Shown: positions 1 through 11,749 of the stretch, piece by piece
Layout: each line of letters starts with the position of its first letter
Position numbering within the stretch: position 1 is the stretch's first letter
DNA from: Phragmites australis
Lineage: Eukaryota > Streptophyta > Magnoliopsida > Poales > Poaceae
Assembly (NCBI RefSeq): GCF_958298935.1
Contig: NC_084921.1
Span: forward strand, 46,409,001 to 46,473,000
Reading direction: 5' to 3'
Length of the DNA stretch: 64,000 nt
The notes under the pieces: generated by a model
What the model was told of the DNA's origin: nothing
Database searches by the model: none
Seen by the model: only the letters and a program-made list of their open reading frames with translations
Position numbers and translations under genes: made by a program

Positions 1-61
1 CTATGCAAATGCTGAAAAAAAAATACTTCTACCGGCTAAGAGCTATGCAGTTTACGCCTAA

Positions 62-339
62 GTGCGTGTTTATTTCAGTTCGGATTGTGGTTTTTAGTCT
101 GTGTCTTTCAGACTTTACCATCTGAAGCTGAAACAAACCGAATTTTTTTATAGCTTTTTATAATCCGTTTGTTGGATTGTGGAAATCTGAGAAGCCGATT
201 TCTCTCAGCTTTTATAGATTGTGAAAATACATTTTACTAAACTGTCTATAAAAGTTTTTTAAATTTACAATCTAAGAGCTTTTTATAATCCACAATATAC
301 CAGTTGCTTTTTAAAATTCCAGCTAAAACAAACATGCCC
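62..339. mobile_element. Tourist (PIF/Harbinger-type) MITE
   Basis: A 278-bp element with no coding capacity. Its ends are imperfect inverted repeats: the left end begins GTGCGTGTTTATTTCAG and the reverse complement of the right end begins GGGCATGTTTGTTTTAG. It is flanked by a direct TAA at 59-61 and 340-342, the three-base target duplication used by PIF/Harbinger transposases. The interior has further self-complementary AT-rich stretches. Family assignment rests on ends plus target duplication. Confidence 0.7.
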
Positions 340-342
340 TAA

Positions 343-738
343 GTATCACCAACAAAAGGCACTTGGAAAGTTCATAGACAATTTGTGCAAATGCTATGTT
401 TATCTGTATATGGTCCTACTCCATGTTGACAGACAAAAATGGCTCTAGATACTGGGACGATAGTATATGAACAAAGCATGGATATGAATGGCACAAGATC
501 CGCAGAAGAAGAAGAATACTAGTAAGACTGTAGCCAAAGCATGTCTAGCAAGTTGTTCTTTGGTGACAGGACAACGGATCTTGATCCTCGAAAAGAAGAA
601 CGGGGCCGAGAATCTTTGTTGCCTCCAATGTCCCCGAATATTTGTTTTCTTTTCATCTCTGAGCGGGTCATCCTATCAGTATAAGTAGAAGAAAGAGCCG
701 CGTTCTTATGTACGGTAACTGTGCCCCTCCTTTTCTAA
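343..738. other. Unassigned sequence left of Helitron A
   Basis: No gene recognised. The only open frame is 66 codons with no familiar motif. I looked here on the minus strand for the missing last exon of the F-box gene (a conserved stretch ending in Phe-Tyr-Gly-Gly-Ile) and did not see it. Confidence 0.5.
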
Positions 739-828
739 TCTATTAGATATATTAAAGGGCCAAAATTTAGAGAGATTCTAAGGGCAAGGTGGTGTAGATA
801 CGGTTTATGTGGGTCACAGAGTATATGT

Positions 829-868
<40 letters not shown>

Positions 869-1227
869 GTGTGTGTACATACATACATGTATATGCATAT
901 ACATGTACATACTTTTTTTTTGCCAGAATATAGCAAAAGGAGTAATAGTTATATTGATAAATCAGCTAAAATAATCTAAAATACATAGAAAAATATCTAA
1001 AACTCAAAAAAAATATGAAAAAAATTAGTTAGGTTTGTGTTACTATCGTCTACATGTTAAAATTATGCGCATACATGAAAGCACCATTGTTTTTCTAATA
1101 ATTAAATGAATACATTAAATATTGATAAATTCATAAATAAATATTGAGATAGCTAAAATTGGTAAACTTAATTTTTTAAAGTCTTCTTTGTCGTACTCTG
1201 TGAAAAAAAAAGCACCAATCCCCCTAG
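739..1227 (+). mobile_element. Non-autonomous Helitron, copy A
   Basis: Starts with TCTATTAG and ends with CTAG, and sits between a host A (738) and T (1228), the AT insertion site expected for Helitrons. It has no coding sequence. Near the left end is a short (AT)n microsatellite at about 838-866, followed by about 350 bp of AT-rich sequence that aligns nearly base for base with a second copy at 5453-6025. It lies 70 bp beyond exon 4 of the F-box gene, so probably in that gene's last intron. The 3' hairpin is weak in this copy. Confidence 0.65.
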
Positions 1228-1296
1228 TGTCTATCCTGTCCGTACGAGTTGTGTCCAACAATATCGACAGATGAAAAGGAGAGGGGGAATCTTTAC

Positions 1297-2986
1297 CGTC
1301 TTCATGGCAGCGACACAGATGCTCGTTCCCGTTGCATGCCTCATGGTGACCCACGACGCCGTACCACCAGCCTGTAATCCATCACAAAAGCATCAGACCA
1401 ACCAACGAACCAACAGAGACAGAACTGTGCAACGGCATCTTCTGCCAATCACCGCTGTTTGCAGATGATCTGAGCATATACCGTAGGGGAAATCCTTGTT
1501 CTTGCGCCACTGGATCTCGAAGTGCTCGCCCGGACGCAGCTCCTCCAGGCAGTCCGACGCATGGAGATCGTGCGCCGGCGTGCCCACCGGCGGGGTGCGG
1601 ATCCTGCTCCACTGCACGCCATCCTCCTCCTTCGCCGGCTTCCGACCGTGCGGAGGGTACCTGTCAAAGAAATCAATTGCCCACTAAAACCACTCGCAAT
1701 CACAGTAAATTACAGCCCGAAAGATCTCATTCTCTCCATGCTTTGCAAACATTTCTCAACCACTGATTTAAATGGGCTGCTGGTGCGCACCCTGTAATCC
1801 GAACAGGTGCTTTACCGACGGAAGCTCGACAGGTGCACGGATTAACTAGCTTCATCAGTCGGCCTCGGATCACAACAGTAATAAACATTATTGGTGCTAC
1901 CAGCACAAAAGGCTACTAAGGATTCGTTTGTTATAGCTATAAATAGATTAAGAGTATTTGAGTGAGCTATCTTATTTCTATTTTAAATTAAGATTTAAAC
2001 TATTTTATTTTAACCTATAATTTTAAAATTTAATGTGAAGTTGAAAACAAGAATTTTGACAAACAGAGCCTAATTAAGCTGGATTAATAATTACCTCGCG
2101 GTGAAGGTGTCAGTTCGCTTGTCATAGCGGAGGTGCGCGTCGTAGCACGAGAGCACGAAGCCGACATGCCCGTCCTGCTAAAGAGCAGAGATATTCTCCC
2201 AGTATTAATCAAACAATCTGCGCGCTTAATCTAATGTAACTAAAATCAAGTGGTGATTATTGAACCATAGGAGTGATGGATTGGTACTACCTCGCGGTTG
2301 TACACCTGCGCGGGGAACCAGAACTCGCCGCACTCGAGCGCGCGGTACCACGCGGCCACCGTGCCCGTCTGCGACGCGGCGGGGGCGGGCTCGGCTGCAA
2401 CGGCTGCGGGGGGGTTGGCGTCCGCCTTGAGCCAGCGGCAGCCGATCCAGGAGAAGGGCCACGCGCAGGCCAGCGAGTCCACCCAGCTCCTGTGGCGGCT
2501 CGGCCGCGGCGGGCCGGCGCGGCTCGCCCTGGCGCCCAGCTCCGCCTCCCACTCCTTCCGCGCGGCGGCGCCAAGCACGCGCCCCCACTTCTGGCGCAGG
2601 TGGTGCTCCCACAGGGCGTCCGCGGAGCAGCGGTCCCTGAGCGCGGCGCACACGCACGCCATTGCTGCCAGCGACGCTGGCGAGAGCTCCTCCAGCACGC
2701 GGTCCAGTGCCAGCTCCGGCAGGTCGAGCAGCGGGAGCCCCGCGGCCCTCTCCTCCGGCGCCACCAATGCGGTCGCCGCCGCGGGCTTCGGCTTGGACGG
2801 AGACATCATCCTGACCCCGCACTCCCGCTCCTTCCTCCCCGCGGCGGTGGAGTGGCGCAGCAGCTCCCGCGCGAGCAGCAGCGCGAGGAGGCCCAGCTCC
2901 CGCACGAGCTTGCAGGGCTTGGTGGCGTGCGCGACGAGGAGCAGCGTGAAGGCCGGGAGGGTGGATATAAGCAGCAGAGGAAGCAT
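1297..2986 (-). CDS. F-box protein, At2g26850/At2g32560-like (3' end missing)
   Basis: Substrate-receptor subunit of an SCF ubiquitin ligase by family; its target is unknown. Exons read from the minus strand are 2291-2986, 2095-2174, 1482-1660 and 1297-1371, all with GT-AG junctions and matching phases, giving 343 residues so far. Residues 1-45 are strongly hydrophobic, as in this plant subfamily. The F-box is at about 85-135 (LPLLDLPELALDRVLEEL onward, ending ALWEHHLRQKWG). After it come the subfamily marks WRKNKDFPYGWWYGVVGH and HLCRCHED. The start is the first Met of the hydrophobic segment; the frame stays open further upstream, but that stretch looks like leader. Exon 4 ends at a good donor (GTAAAG at 1296), yet the expected final exon of about 40-50 codons was not found down to position 1. 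It either lies outside the window or is lost. A MITE sits in intron 2. Confidence 0.85.
1920..2070. mobile_element. Small Tourist-like MITE in F-box intron
   Basis: A 151-bp AT-rich element. The left end is GGATTCGTTTGTTA and the reverse complement of the right end is GGCTCTGTTTGTCAA. It is flanked by TAA at 1917-1919 and 2071-2073. It lies in the intron between F-box exons 2 and 3. Confidence 0.65.
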
Positions 2987-5452
2987 CTCAAGGAAAGCTA
3001 GCGAGTGCTCGTACCAATCAACAAAACAAAGGCAGCGATGGTGGTGGAGGTGCGACGACAGCGCCACCCAAATCCCAATGCGCCCGCGTACGCGCACGAC
3101 GCGGACACGGCGAGAGGGAGAGGACGTACGCGCGGGGGTGGATAGGCGCGCGCGGGCCCGCCCGGCCTCGGAAAGCGGGGACAGTGACGCGGAGGTGGCA
3201 ACGGCAGCTTTGCAGCCGAATGATTCCTGCCTCCCCCTCCCTCTCCTCCGCGCTTCTCGCCTTCGCCTTGCTGCTGCAGTGCTGTGCTGCTGCCTTTCCC
3301 TTCCCTTCCCTTCGCCTCTCTGCTTTTGATTTGAGGAGGCCAGGCAGGGCAGCCCCACCCAAAAGCCACCCACACAGAGGCAGCACTGCACTCCTCGTCC
3401 TGCTCCTAACAACTGCTCTTATCTTTTGGACGCCAAGAACATGCAGCAGTGTGTCGCTGCTCACTGCCACTGGCAGGATGAGCTCTGCCTTTGGCCATGC
3501 TTCGGCATGTCTGATCAGATTCTGCCTTCTGTTTACTCACCCTGAGGATAGACCGAGGATCGGTTGGTGCGGTGTAGATTTGTTTTGGTGGGCAGCAAGC
3601 GAGACCGACAAGGCATGGAATAGCAACTAAAGGGGACCGGGAGGGAGAAGGTGGTCTCGTCTCGCCCTTTTGTAGGTTTGGCGGAGGAGATGGTTGGTGG
3701 GTGAAGACAACTACTCGCTGCTAACCCCGAACAGTCGAACACCACCCTACCAAATTACTCGCAAGAAAGCAAAGAAAAACTCCCCATTTTTTTTGCTTTC
3801 ACCGAGCCGAGCTCTGTCCTAAATCTTGCGTGCGCTTAAAATAATCTTCCGTGCTCGTCTCGGAAACGAAACGGACGGGGATTGGCGAGGGTGGTTAAGC
3901 AGCCAAAACAAGCGTCCAAAGACGGGTGTGGAGAAAACGAGGAGAGGTGGGGGCGACTGGAGCACGTCCCGAGTCCGAGAATTCTTCCTTGGTTGCTCAG
4001 ACAATCGCAACCACTTCGGCGACAACGGAAGTGCTGGTGTTAGCCCCAGCCGCACGGACACTGTTGCGGTCAAAAGATGCAGCTGAACCACTCGATCGGT
4101 GCTACCGATGTGCAGCAGCACTGGTACAGTGCTAGTGACTGTATATTTAACAAAGATCGTGAGCGACGTTGGTGCTTGCGGTGGGGGACATAGCATTTTA
4201 ATAATGAATCTACATAGCTAAAAAAAAAATTATGTCGTTGTACACGGGCTATCGTGGCAGCGCTTTGCCACACTAGTACATTCACTCCCTGCAGCGCTCA
4301 TGTTTGCACAGCCACGGTAGTATCTTATCGTGCTCGTGCATGCTGTCCCTCCCCCACTGTGCTCGCGCCGCCACTAGGATCCATGTTATCGTCCACCATT
4401 TTATGCACGTTTGCGTGTTACGTCGTCGGGATGTCATTGCATATATGGATAATTGGGGATTAGCCGGTTAGACGCTAGCCATTCACTGTTGGACGCCAAC
4501 GACTTGTCTTATTAGGTTTGGTGTCGTTACCTGTTGCCATGTTGGGCTTGTTTTTTTGTCATTAGGAGTTACGCTTGTTGCAGCGAGAAAAAGTCAAAGG
4601 ATCAAGAGACTCAAGAAAATATTGTTGACGTAACGGGCTTAGTATCAGTTGGTGCTATCCAAGTCTTTTGGCACGTTATCAACCTCTGCATGCTTCATCG
4701 AGTCATTTAGCACGTTTTTAACTACTGTATTTGCTTCACCGACTCATCATGCATGACCCCAACTGACTGCGTGATCACTTTCACCACTTCACTGAGTCAC
4801 CATACGTTCACTTCTACCGTAAGACATATCACAACCGTTGCATGCAATGGACCACTAACAAGCTGAACCTATCACTATGTTTGATTATAGCGTATAAATA
4901 CATGCATTGCTCTCATCAATAATTAACACACTCACTAATTATTCCTCAAATAGATATGATATATATGCTTATTTTTTTCAAAAAATCTAGATGTACATAT
5001 ATACACCTATGCCCTCACTTGTGTCCATCCATGGGTTCCTACTTGTGTTTTAAGACTATTATTATTCTTAATTTGACCTAAAATGGGTGTTTCCTCGGGC
5101 GACAAGCTCAATCATCTATTTATGAGCGGATGGCTCTCATGTTATCTTCTTCCTCTCACTCACGCAATCGCTCCTGCTCCGGCAGTGCTCCTCCACCCCT
5201 CCGCGCATATCGCCCATGTCGCGCTAACCCACCCCGCATCGCATCCGCCACCACCATCGGGTCATATTGTTTCTCCAAACATCCCTCTAAACCTAGGAAG
5301 TACATCAATGACCTCCTAAATTGCCCCCGCTAATCCCTCTGAAATCACCGTCACCTGATAGATCGGGCTTGTTTTCAAACGCCTGATAGTTGGGAACTAT
5401 GGTGTTTTAAACTAACCCAGGGTGGCGGTTTAGGGAAATGAGGCATCACTAA
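2987..5452. other. F-box 5' leader and upstream region
   Basis: The part from 2987 to about 3480 is GC-rich and, on the plus strand, pyrimidine-rich with CCCTCCCTCTCCTCC-type runs. It is the likely 5' leader and core promoter of the minus-strand F-box gene. Long open frames here on both strands are low-complexity shadows. From about 3500 to 5452 I recognise no gene. The sequence turns AT-rich after 4.2 kb and looks like decayed intergenic DNA. Confidence 0.45.
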
Positions 5453-6025
5453 TCTATTACAAATATTAAAGGGCCGCAAATGGGAGCAATTCTAGGGTTT
5501 ATATAGATCCCACATATATGTGCGTATATATACATGGATACATATATGTATCTATATATATGTATACATGTACATATGCATACGTATATATACATATACA
5601 TGCATACATATATGTCCTCATATATACACACATATATACGTATATATATATATATATATGCATATATGTATATACACACACATACACATAATTTTTTCCC
5701 CGAAATTCTTGAAAAATAGCGAAAGAATAATAGTTATATTGATAAATCGGCTGAATAATCTAAAATGCATAGAAAAATATCTAAAACTCAAATAAATATG
5801 AAACAAATTTAGTTAGATTCGTATTACTATCGTCTACATATTAAAACTATGTGTATGCATGAAAGTGCCATTGTTTTCCTTATAAATAAATGAATGTGTT
5901 AAATATTGATAAATTTATAAATAAATATTGAGATGTCCAAAAATGATAAATCTAATTCTTTAGTTTTCTTTTATTAGGTTTTGTGTAAAAAAACGGACGT
6001 GGTATAGACGCGTTAATCCGTCTAG
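5453..6025 (+). mobile_element. Non-autonomous Helitron, copy B
   Basis: A 573-bp relative of the element at 739-1227. It starts TCTATTAC after a host A and ends CTAG before a host T. Just before the end is a short hairpin (ACGGA pairing with TCCGT), as Helitron 3' ends require. The middle is a much longer (TA)/(CATA)n microsatellite at about 5510-5690 that opens spurious Tyr/Ile/Met-rich frames on both strands. The 3' 300 bp match copy A closely. There is no Rep/helicase gene, so it would need an enzyme in trans. Confidence 0.7.
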
Positions 6026-7972
6026 TTAAAATTAGCTTGCTGTGCTTTGCTGAGGGGCTTCCACTCCGGAGTTTGTTAGCCTAACCAATCTGAATTTGGC
6101 TAGACCCTTTTTTAAAAGCTATATATATCTCCAACTCCAACCTCGTGTTCCTTGCTTCGTTGCTCTGTCCACCAAACTCAAATTCGCGGTATTGATCCTC
6201 CATTCTGATTTCTCCAGAAAAATATAATCAGGATTAAAAAGCAGCTCAAGGTTGCACGTTTTCCGCAGTGAAAGGGAACAAGACAAGGAGAACTGCGAGT
6301 ACCATTCTACTACGTTCTTCTGACTTCCTCGCGCAGCCGACTAATGAAAGAACAAATAAGTAGCTTTCCTATCTAATGGTGTGCTGACAAGCGTCCACAG
6401 ATGGACCAGGTTATGTGAACACAAAATCGCAGCATCGAGCATCTGGATACCAACTTATAACCGCCGCTTGTAGCATCAAAGATGAATTACTGCAGCACAT
6501 GTTGCGAGACCTTTTAAGTTTTTTTTTAAATACATATAAGAGCTATATATCTTTGAATTAAGACGTAAGAAATAAAGTACCGTACACATCAACTTAGTCA
6601 GTTTTGGGATAAGAACAAGATTAGTGGAATTTACAGAATAAACGGAGCAACCAAACGAAAGACAAATGTGCAGATTAGGTAACGGAACCGACAACCTGTA
6701 ACAGATCCATCAGAATGATGAGATTTCCTGTCTCAGTGTCGCACTGTTGCTTGATGTCGTCCAGATTACAGCCTCCAAGAAGTTGACAAAGACGTGGTGA
6801 TTCTTGAAGATGACAATATTTTACGACAAACATATCTTTCGACAGATTAGAAGTATCAGGAAATTTAGACCTCTCCTAAATCCACTGTCCACCTTTCCTC
6901 GAAGCTCCCTTCACCAGCTCAGGAGCGTCATGTCCGTTTGTGGTGCCCGAACGCACAGCAGTCGCCACCACGCGACCTTTTAGGTGTATCAGTGGCAGTG
7001 GGCGGCGCCTGCTTCTTTTTTCAGATGATACGGCGAGTTGCTTTTTCGTAAATCTTACCGTGAGCGACAAGGATTTTGGTCTCCTGTTGGTGGGTGATGT
7101 GATACCTGGTTGCTGCAAGCGATTCGATCAGATAACTCTATTGGGAGTGTCCCGGAAAGCAGTTTTAGGTCCAAGAGCCGGAATAGGAATCGTGGTAGTA
7201 GAAGAGTGAAGGGAATGTTTACCAGTATACGAGTAGTATACTCTTTGGAGTTTGGAGACAGCAAATCACGTGCTCAAATCAGATGGAGATTTCAGAGCCG
7301 GCTTCCGGTGCTAGCAAGGTTCAAATGGGCGTGACTTAAAAGGAAACTTCGCCCCGCGTGTCTTGCTAAATTTGGAGGATCGGAAAGCCCTGCGGATGAC
7401 CAGCGAACATGTGAACAGCGTTTTTATCTCTACAAGAGCGGATTTTGGGCCGTCGGCAACTGAGACGGTCCCAGTCGTGGCCAAAACGTGGCAAAAAAAA
7501 ATCCTAATATCTTCTAATTTTCTATGACCTAAATTGTTTTATATTAGTTGACTAAGGCTTCCACTTAGCCTATGCCCCGGGCACAGGCTCAACTTCTCTT
7601 TAGGGCTCTTTCTAAGTTTAAACACTTAGTTGTTGATCTGATTCTTAGACCACGCCTAAGGATTCTTGTCGCGAGCGACAGGTGAAGAGATTTTCGTTCT
7701 TTTCAGTGCTCTAACGGTTTTACTTTACGGTTACTGTCACGAAGAAATTTACAGAGTCATTCATTTCAAGACGGGATTCTATCTCATTTCTCTTTACGAT
7801 TCCTCTCGAAGTTAAGCTGTTTAAGATGAGAGAAAATAAAAGAAATAGGAACAGAAAAGAGAATTAGTAACTAAACAAAATGAAAAAAATGTAGTTTGAG
7901 ATGATCTTACCAGAGGTAGAGTTTCGCCATTGCCTCTACCGAAACGGTGTGCCTTTCCAGTGTTCTTAGATA
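6026..7972. other. Intergenic, nothing recognised
   Basis: No gene or known element could be supported. The open frames at about 6876-7334 are under 90 codons on both strands, show no domain and lie in mixed-composition sequence. Confidence 0.4.
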
Positions 7973-8200
7973 ATACTCCCTTCAATTGCAAATATAGGTC
8001 GTTTTAGACTTATGCATATTGATTAAGAAAATAGATCAAATAATCTTGTTGCCTCTTATTTATTCTGTATTAGAAAAAAATAATTCATTTATTTGTAAAA
8101 GTGATAGCATTTATTAAACAAAAGTAAGAAATGAAAAAAATATATATAAAAATTTAAAAATTACTTATATTTAAAGAATAGTTAAAAAGACTAAAAACCA
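7973..8200. mobile_element. Stowaway-like MITE, degenerate
   Basis: The left end reads TACTCCCTTCAATTGCAAA and then TATAGGTCGTTTTAGAC, close to the usual grass Stowaway terminus (CTCCCTCCGTCCC and a TATAAGTCGTTTTAGAC box). The right side carries a decayed inverted counterpart, with TATATTTAAAG followed by AAAAAGACTAAAAACCAG. The right boundary is approximate. Confidence 0.45.
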
Positions 8201-9650
8201 GACAAATCGAACGCCAGGGAGCCCCGGCGGTAACCCCGAGGCACCCTCGGTTTCTGAGGGTGTGGCGCCTCTTTGCGAAAGAAAATAATCGGACGCCAGG
8301 ATTGCTACGGACGGAGCTTTCGTAGCAGTCCAACTCGGAGTCGATACGTGCGACATGCCAACTGTGTGCCATTGTGACGTTGTGAGGACGCTCATTAAAG
8401 GAGTGTGCCCTCAGTCATCCGATCACTACGCTTGTGCGAACACTACCCACTGTATCACATGTCTTCTCCCTCGTACCGCGCCCGCCATCGTCAATCAGCG
8501 CCGCGCGCGCGCCCGTGCCTGCCTGCAAATCTGCAATATTACCCGCGGTCTCACCGCCGTAATAACCCGTTCCTCGCGCGCGATCAACGGTCTAAGATGG
8601 GCCGGCAAGCGGGCAGGACGGCTAAAGCAAGCTTCCAAATGCGCACGTCGATGTCAAAATTGTCAGCCGCAACGCCGGAGTGGCTGTCACTTCGGACGGG
8701 CCGGCGGCCCCCACGGGCGGGATCGACCAGCTGCCCTGCTAAAAGCGGCCAGCTGGGTCTCCGGTGAACTGCGTGAATGATACGTCTGCTGGCATTGTCG
8801 TCGTCTGTCGAGAGCTGCCGCTTTACGCTACGCAACGGCACGTTCGTCTGTCCGTGGATGTGCCTCCGACGCACGCGGCCCGGGTGTAGTGTGCGCACCG
8901 GCACAGCTGCTGAACTGCACCACAAGGACAATCACTGAGCCGCGTGGCCGGGTGGGAGGTGCAGTCCTTTTCGCGTACGTGTTGGCTGGCCTGGCCCATC
9001 GGCGAGCTGTTGCGCAGTGGCAAGTGCGGCGATCGGAGCAGCCCCTATCATTGCTCGACCAAGCCATGCGGCGCGGTAGTTACGCTATGGGCCTCGTCGG
9101 GTTGTGCCCATCACGGCGTGGCGCGCGCCCGCCCGCATGATTGATCGCCTGACAAGTCCACGCCGGGAATCTTGAACGGACCGGATGCTTTCCGGCGTTC
9201 TGGATAGAACCGGCTGAGCTGGCTGGCGCTCCAGATGATCTGGTGTCGTTGTTGTTGTGCCAGTACTGCGATGGACACGTTACGGAAGGGCGCACGCGCT
9301 GGCACCTAGCTACTCCTGCAAGGAGGGATGAGGATGGTGACGTGACGGTACGAGATTTGGTACATGGAACGCGAAGCGACGGTGCTGCTGCGCGCGCGTA
9401 GGCTGTGTGGGGACGGCGGACAGCGACGCGGGCGAACGCAGGGGGCACCGGAGGCGCGCGCTGATCTGACGCACCCGCGCGTGCGCGGCGCTCTCGGAAG
9501 GTGCTGAGGTGGGATGGGGTGCGGGAGGGGAGGGGGCCGGCACTCGGCAGGGCGTGAGGCGTCGGCTCCCCGCGGCCGCTCCCGTGCGTGCGTGCGCCAA
9601 CGATGGAGCAGCCGCGGGTCTGATGGGCCATTAATCTAGGGAGCCCATGG
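8201..9650. other. GC-rich, CpG-rich intergenic block
   Basis: A markedly GC- and CpG-rich block of about 1.4 kb between AT-rich neighbours. It holds several overlapping open frames of 65-183 codons, the longest at 9080-9631 on the minus strand. All are Arg/Ala/Pro/Ser-rich without a recognisable domain and overlap open frames on the other strand, which is what high GC content alone produces. It could be a promoter island, an old gene remnant or a non-coding transcript. I call no gene. Confidence 0.35.
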
Positions 9651-9651
9651 C

Positions 9652-11117
9652 TTTTTAAAAGGAAAAACTTTATATGATCTCTCTCAATTATTACTCGATA
9701 CTCGAGTCTGTTTATCTCTTCAAATTTTGTGATATCTTACATCTTCTAACTATTTAAACTGATGTAATTTATCTTATCAATTATTTTTTATGGTGGTTTC
9801 ATCCTACATGACGACAACTCAGACTGTTTTGTTGGCGACATTTCGCTGATGTGGCATAAAAAATTCAAAAATAATCACAATAATCACATTTTTTAGAAAA
9901 AAAATACTATAGACAATTCTAAAACCGTCAATGATTTTTTTCAAAAATAATATTATTTGCATCATATTTCATAGAGAGGAAGCTTGAAAAAAATGCTTTA
10001 AAAACATGTAACTCATTTATTAACTCATGTCAAGAAAAATATTAAGACATAAATACATATTTTTTATGTATAGGGTGTACCTAAGAGGATCTATCAAATT
10101 AGTTACACTTCATTTAGAGTTTTATTAATTTCTCCATTATTTTTACAAAGTTCACAGTCATAAAGTGAACATATTGGTTTTTATTGGTTTCCTTTTAAAA
10201 TCGATAACTAATTCATCTAAGCTTCAAATCAAGTGAAACAAATTTTGTTGTATTCCTTGTAACATGATCTACATGATAAAGGTATTTATACTCATGAAAA
10301 GATTGTATATTTTTTGTGAGAAAATTTATTTTCTAAACATAGTTAAGCGCATAGATTAATTGTTTGATAATCCAAAAATCATGAAACAATTTTTTAGTCT
10401 TCTTACATGATCCTCTATATTCTAAAAATATATAAAATCATGAAATAGTTATTGTAACGTGCAAGATTGAGTAAATGTGTTGCAACTAAATTAAGTCATA
10501 ACTAATCCATCACACTCCTAAAATTAGTGAAACCATTTTTATTAGTTTACTTAAACAATTATTTGTGTAGTTATCATAAAAAAGTTAATTACAATGTTTT
10601 TTCTTAACATGCTCACTTTATGCTTGTGAACTTAGTAAAAATCATGGAGAAATTAATAAAACTCTAAATAAAGTGAAACTAATTTTATAGATCCTCTTAA
10701 TGTACATCCTACACACACAAAATATGTATTTTCATATTAATATTTTCCTGGATGTGAGTTGATAAATGAGCTGCACGTGTTTTAAAGCACTCTTTTTTCA
10801 AGTTTCCTTTCTATAAAATATGATGCAAATGTCACTAGTTTTGAAAAAAATCACATGAGTTCTTAGAATTGTCTCTGGTATTTTTAATATTTTTTTATTT
10901 TGATTTTTTGATACCACTTCAGCGAGATGCTGCCATGCTGCCAACAAGGTAGGCTTAGTTATCGCCACGTAAGATAAAATAACTATCAAAAACCAATTAA
11001 GAAGAAAATTTATACTAATTTAGATAGTTGAAGAAGATGAATTATCTGACTTTACGATTTGAGAGGACAAACATACTTAACCAATAGTTGAGGGAGGCCA
11101 TATAATTTTTTTACGTT
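9652..11117. mobile_element. Mutator-like foldback element with very long inverted arms
   Basis: The first roughly 520 bp (9652-10170) and the last roughly 520 bp (10600-11117) are imperfect inverted repeats. For example, the left arm has TCTCTCAATTATTACTCGA and the reverse complement of the right arm has CCCTCAACTATTGGTTAAG; CATCATATTTCATAGAGAGG pairs with CATCATATTTTATAGAAAGG. The 430-bp AT-rich centre carries no open frame. The CCCTCAACTAT-type outer ends are common in grass Mutator-like elements. A related copy of the interior lies in the opposite orientation at 25740-26260. The outermost bases and target duplication were not resolved. Confidence 0.6.
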
Positions 11118-11342
11118 TAGAACTGATCAGCATTATGGCAATTCGGCAAGGTTCAGCCAGCCCGCCATAGGCCCATAGCTTAGATGGGTCCAGCATCCCA
11201 TTCCCAAGTCCAATACGGACCTGATTCCTGCGATGCTGCGCTGACCCAATTTGCATCCCTCAGTCATCTCGTTCTCGTCCTGATTTCAAAAACTGCAACG
11301 CGCCGACTTATAAGCTTGTTCGGAGTCAGCCAGCACAATTAC
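11118..11342. other. Short spacer, nothing recognised
   Basis: About 220 bp between the foldback element and the next MITE. I see no gene or repeat that I recognise. Confidence 0.4.
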
Positions 11343-11550
11343 TACTTCCTTTTCATTTACTTGTCACTATTTTACTGTACGACCGTACCTTTTTAATTTA
11401 TAGATATTTAAAACTTTTACATTATTAGATTTATCATGAAATAAACTTTACCAATATTATTTTTTTCAAATATCTATAAATTCTTTTTAAAAAAAGTTCA
11501 ATCAAATTTGCTATAGTAAAAAATAGTGCCAAGTAAATGGAAACTAAGAC
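11343..11550. mobile_element. Stowaway-like MITE upstream of the MIZ1-like gene
   Basis: About 205 bp with good inverted ends: CATTTACTTGTCACTATTTT on the left, and CATTTACTTGGCACTATTTT as the reverse complement of the right end. TA dinucleotides flank it, as for Tc1/mariner-type MITEs. It sits about 200 bp upstream of the next start codon and so lies in that gene's promoter region. Confidence 0.6.
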
Positions 11551-11749
11551 AGTACAAGCCGAGCACCCCATCACGGTTGACAGGCAAAGATGGACGTGCC
11601 CACCTCATACCGAACTCGTGAACGTGCATGCCACCAGCCTAATAAGCTAAGCAGACGCACCGCACCTATCATAAACAGCTATGCTTCCTTAAAGCATCAC
11701 AGGCTTCAACCCCATTCCGATTGACCCCACGTCAGTCAACTCGCCGGCC

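Noticed and set aside
2298..3329. 343-codon plus-strand open frame
   Set aside because: It is antisense to the F-box gene's first exon and leader. It is Arg/Ala/Ser-rich with no domain, and the GC-rich sequence opens all frames.
5449..5806. Tyr/Ile/Met-rich open frames on both strands
   Set aside because: They are translations of the (TA)/(CATA)n microsatellite inside Helitron copy B.
9080..9631. 183-codon minus-strand open frame in the GC-rich block
   Set aside because: No recognisable domain, biased composition and overlapping frames on the other strand. It fits GC-driven openness rather than a gene.
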